8,928 bases of DNA from Fidelibacterota bacterium (lineage in GTDB: Bacteria > Marinisomatota > Marinisomatia > Marinisomatales > UBA1611), in the NCBI GenBank assembly GCA_002694025.1, contig NZKX01000079.1:1-8928 (forward strand), read 5' to 3'. Made by a program: the position numbers and the translations under genes. Below, piece by piece: positions 6,574-8,928 of this stretch; the stretch's first letter is position 1, and each line of letters opens with the position of its first letter. Under the pieces are notes generated by a model. It searched no databases, was not told the DNA's origin, and worked only from the letters and a program-made list of their open reading frames with translations.

Positions 6574-7697
6574 TTATAATAATTCAAATAATCTTTTCCT
6601 TAATTCTTATTGCATCGATCAACATTGGGTGCGAGCCATTTGCAAAGTCCTATCCATCCATATCAAACCCAAGAATGTATGAATCTGATGAGTTCCTTAG
6701 CCCCGCTTCAAATCCAGACCAAATAAAAGTTGTTACTTGGAATATACGTTGGGGTTGTGGACGTCTACCTTGGTTTGTCGATTCATGCGGTGAAATGGCT
6801 CTCGCAGACTATGAGAGTGTAGAAGAGATAATGGAGAAGATAGCTGATACATTAAATTCTATTGATGCGGATATAGTTCTTTTACAAGAAGTTGATATTG
6901 AATCTAAACGTTCAGGTTTTATGGATCAAATGCAGTACCTACTAAACAATACAAACCTTAATTACGGAGCATATGCTTCAATGATGGATGTTGATTTTGT
7001 TTTTTCAGATGGACTCGGCAGAATAAATACGGGTAATGCCATTCTATCCAAATTCCAGCTTACCGAGGCAGAAAGAATAAAGCTTAGGCTTAGGACAGAC
7101 CAGAGCACTCTAGTCAAATATGGATATGCAAGAAGAAATATTCTAAAAGCTAAGATTCCTGAACTTTCTCAAGGTTCAAAAGATTTTTATGCAGTAAATA
7201 TTCATGCTACTGCTTTTGCAACAGATGACACAAAAAAGCAGCACATCAATAAATATGTGGAAATATTATCGGATATTCAAAACAACAATAATTATTTTGT
7301 TACTGGAGGTGATCTGAATTCGGTACCCCCAGGATCCGTTGTAGATTTTTGCGAAAGCGATAAGTGTGATGGTGAAAATTGTGATGGAGATTATGAAAAT
7401 AATGAAGCTTATCATGGATCATATTTTGAACATTTTGAAGGTGAACCTGATATTTTAGTTCCACTTTATAATTCTTACGATGCTGCAATTAACTTGGCAG
7501 ATGCGAATCTTCCTGTTCACTATAGTCATGCTCCTAGCACTAGTTTTGAGAGGAATAATATTAAATATGATAGAAAACTTAGTTATCTTTTCACAAATAA
7601 AAATTGGATTAATGAGAAATCTATAACACACCAAAATGCTTGGGAAATTAGTGACCATATGCCAATAAGCAGTATAGTTATACTAAGTAATAGATAA
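6573..7697 (+). CDS. Endonuclease/exonuclease/phosphatase-family lipoprotein (probable ATT start)
   Basis: The first ordinary start in frame is ATG 6675, but the frame is open back to 6558. Codons 6573-6632 encode a hydrophobic export signal ending ASINIGC, a lipobox-like site (Cys at 6630-6632). TAATT at 6571-6575 looks like a TAATG stop/start overlap with ATT replacing ATG. Numbered from ATG 6675, EEP motifs are VVTWN (Asn23), LLQEVD (Glu72), NIHATAF (His177), GGDLNS (Asp213, Asn215) and ISDHMP (Asp327, His328), so the metal-dependent phosphodiester or phosphomonoester hydrolase core is present. In YDRKLSYLF the conserved Asp could be Asp299, or Ser303 may replace it; the alignment is uncertain. 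A Cys/Asp-rich insertion lies at 226-240. Substrate is unknown: nucleic acid, phospholipid and inositol phosphate are all possible. It probably sits on the outer face of a membrane. It overlaps arsC by 1 nt and ends 2 nt before the next gene. Confidence 0.85.
   Translation: MIIIQIIFSLILIASINIGCEPFAKSYPSISNPRMYESDEFLSPASNPDQIKVVTWNIRWGCGRLPWFVDSCGEMALADYESVEEIMEKIADTLNSIDADIVLLQEVDIESKRSGFMDQMQYLLNNTNLNYGAYASMMDVDFVFSDGLGRINTGNAILSKFQLTEAERIKLRLRTDQSTLVKYGYARRNILKAKIPELSQGSKDFYAVNIHATAFATDDTKKQHINKYVEILSDIQNNNNYFVTGGDLNSVPPGSVVDFCESDKCDGENCDGDYENNEAYHGSYFEHFEGEPDILVPLYNSYDAAINLADANLPVHYSHAPSTSFERNNIKYDRKLSYLFTNKNWINEKSITHQNAWEISDHMPISSIVILSNR
7365..7394 (+). repeat. Two-copy 15-bp in-frame tandem repeat (CDGEN/CDGDY)
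   Basis: TGTGATGGTGAAAAT (7365-7379) is followed directly by TGTGATGGAGATTAT (7380-7394), with 11 of 15 bases identical. It encodes CDGEN-CDGDY inside the phosphatase-family protein, just after the GDLNS motif. With the preceding CESDK it makes a Cys- and Asp-rich loop that could bind calcium or form disulfides (inference). Confidence 0.6.
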
Positions 7698-7699
7698 AT

Positions 7700-8536
7700 A
7701 TGGAAGAGATGAAAAAAAAAGCAACTTTTATATTTCTATTATTTTCAATTTCTTTAGGTAATGTGCAAAACTGGAAATCCCATTCGGCTTTCGTTTTACC
7801 TAATAAACGTTATGAAGTTGGACTATTTCAATCTTTTCGCTATGGTTATAGTGAAAGCTTAGAATATAGTACATATCCGTTGTGGTTTTTTGTGATGCCA
7901 AACCTCGCTCTAAAAAAGTCGCATGATAAAATTTTCGGGTATAATATAGCAAGTAAATGGTCTTTATATTATCCTTCCCCAATTTTAAACATGGTTTCTA
8001 AAAAGGGTATAGGGGGATTTATCGACCCCACGCTTAAGGTTCCTCCGATGCTTGGATTTTCTCTTTCCTTGATCATGTCTAGGCCGATGTTAGGTATGAA
8101 TATTTCACTCAACACTGGGGTAGATGCTGGTATTTCATTTGGCGACTTAGATCACAGAGTAAATATAGAGTTACCTCTTCTTTATCATCGCTTAAGTGTA
8201 TTTCATAATAATTATGGGTTTCATACCGGTTTTGATTTAGAAAAAAATATCATAGGTAAAATTAGTGCTCTTGTGGATTTAGACTTTAGTATTTTACCGG
8301 GATTAGGTACTAGAGAAAGCGATTTAGGTTTATCAAAATTACTAGGGAAATATTCTCTAGAACACAAAGCACTATTAATCTTTACTAGATCAGAAACGTT
8401 TAGAATTTTAACTGGATACAAATTTGTGCATGGAGAATATCCGTTTGGTGCCGAATCTAGAATTTTGCCTTTCCTTTTTTTAGCTGATATCTGGGTTCCA
8501 ATGATAGAATTCCAATGGGGAGGATCTTTTAAATAG
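7700..8536 (+). CDS. Exported protein of unknown function, possibly an outer-membrane beta-barrel
   Basis: I do not recognise this family. The protein has 278 residues from ATG 7700, or 275 from ATG 7709. The second start gives MKKKATFIFLLFSISLG, a textbook signal peptide with cleavage near SLG-NVQ; GGAAGAG directly abuts ATG 7709, too close to be a useful ribosome binding site, so the start is undecided. The mature part is rich in aromatic residues, glycine and alternating polar/hydrophobic stretches (for example YEVGLFQSFRYGYSE, GMNISLNTGVDAGISFG and FRILTGYKFVHGEY), as in beta-barrels. It has no long transmembrane helix and no cysteine. The last residue is Lys after Phe rather than a terminal aromatic, so the barrel assignment is tentative. 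It starts 2 nt after the phosphatase-family gene and is probably cotranscribed with it and arsC. It ends in TAG. Confidence 0.8.
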   Translation: MEEMKKKATFIFLLFSISLGNVQNWKSHSAFVLPNKRYEVGLFQSFRYGYSESLEYSTYPLWFFVMPNLALKKSHDKIFGYNIASKWSLYYPSPILNMVSKKGIGGFIDPTLKVPPMLGFSLSLIMSRPMLGMNISLNTGVDAGISFGDLDHRVNIELPLLYHRLSVFHNNYGFHTGFDLEKNIIGKISALVDLDFSILPGLGTRESDLGLSKLLGKYSLEHKALLIFTRSETFRILTGYKFVHGEYPFGAESRILPFLFLADIWVPMIEFQWGGSFK

Positions 8537-8928
8537 TTGAGAACCTTTTAAATTTTGAGTAGCCTATTTGTACTCACATATCGAAATATTTCTGGAACTA
8601 TCACTAACAATCTTTATGAGATAGGGCTATTGTACAAAAAGATTCATCCCCACTATCTACTTAAAAAACTTACTTTTTGGCTTATCACGTTATTAGTTAT
8701 AGATAAAGTATTTGATATTTTTATCAAGAAAGAGGTTTGGAGTATTGAATAAATGGCTTTGTCTTAAGAAAATACATATGCAGGCACTATAAAAATGATT
8801 AAAAATTTTTATATTTTTTAAGTAATAAAATCCTTGCTTTATGTTGAAGACTTGTCCATATATACCAATGAGAAATGACCTTAGAAAATTGAAGAATATT
8901 TATAGTATTCCTGATCTTTTCCTTTAAA
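8537..8928 (+). other. Region without a confident gene
   Basis: It holds a weak 65-codon frame (8555-8752, listed separately) and a 28-codon ATG frame at 8841-8927 (MLKTCPYIPMRND...) that resembles nothing I know. TAAAAATTTTTA at 8800-8811 is a perfect palindrome before a T-rich stretch, but it contains no G or C and is weak as a terminator. No promoter, tRNA or repeat is recognisable. Confidence 0.5.
8555..8752 (+). CDS. Doubtful small hypothetical protein
   Basis: A 65-codon frame that opens just after a stop at 8549-8551; its only start before the body of the frame is TTG 8555. It encodes one hydrophobic stretch (LTFWLITLLVID) flanked by Lys residues and shows no recognisable motif. No ribosome binding site is visible. 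It lies 18 nt after the exported-protein gene, so it could be a small membrane protein of the same transcript, but it may equally be a chance frame in AT-rich DNA. Confidence 0.2.
   Translation: MSSLFVLTYRNISGTITNNLYEIGLLYKKIHPHYLLKKLTFWLITLLVIDKVFDIFIKKEVWSIE

Noticed and set aside
1..8928. CRISPR arrays, tRNA/rRNA genes, insertion sequences or defence systems
   Set aside because: I looked for regular spaced repeats, cloverleaf-like segments, transposase motifs and terminal inverted repeats and found none.

Overview
This is an AT-rich, gene-dense bacterial window with every confident gene on the + strand. Large secreted fibronectin-III/caspase-like and leucine-rich-repeat proteins with Cys-paired FN3 modules, few clear Shine-Dalgarno sequences and low G+C suggest a marine Candidatus Marinimicrobia (SAR406)-like or FCB-group bacterium. 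That assignment is inference from protein style; there is no rRNA or other phylogenetic marker here.

Layout. 1-2712: the 3' part of a large secreted protein with four FN3 domains, two beta-sandwich-like domains and a C-terminal caspase-like domain that has lost both catalytic residues. 2728-3270: a membrane-anchored PKD-domain protein, 15 nt downstream and probably cotranscribed. 3333-4280: an intact ROK-family sugar kinase. 4281-4568: an AT-rich intergenic stretch. 4569-6176: a lipoprotein-like protein with two FN3-like domains and nine exact 24-residue leucine-rich repeats. 6217-6573: an ArsC-type arsenate reductase whose catalytic cysteine codon is an in-frame TGA. 6573-7697: an endonuclease/exonuclease/phosphatase-family lipoprotein. 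7700-8536: an unrecognised exported, possibly outer-membrane protein. 8537-8928: no confident gene.

The main result is at 6217-6573. Conventional calling splits this gene into two pieces at TGA 6250-6252. Read through, it gives a full-length 118-residue ArsC with the TGA exactly at catalytic position 12 and with Arg60, Arg94 and Arg107 in place. A stem-loop starting 11 nt after the TGA, with G at the second position of its apical loop, fits a bacterial SECIS element. I read it as a selenocysteine-containing arsenate reductase. The next gene appears to start at a rare ATT codon in a TAATT stop/start overlap, which restores a lipoprotein signal peptide that an ATG-only call would lose.

The arsC, phosphatase-family and exported-protein genes are packed tightly enough to be one transcription unit. 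The rest is a cell-surface and secretion gene neighbourhood with a housekeeping sugar kinase between the surface genes.
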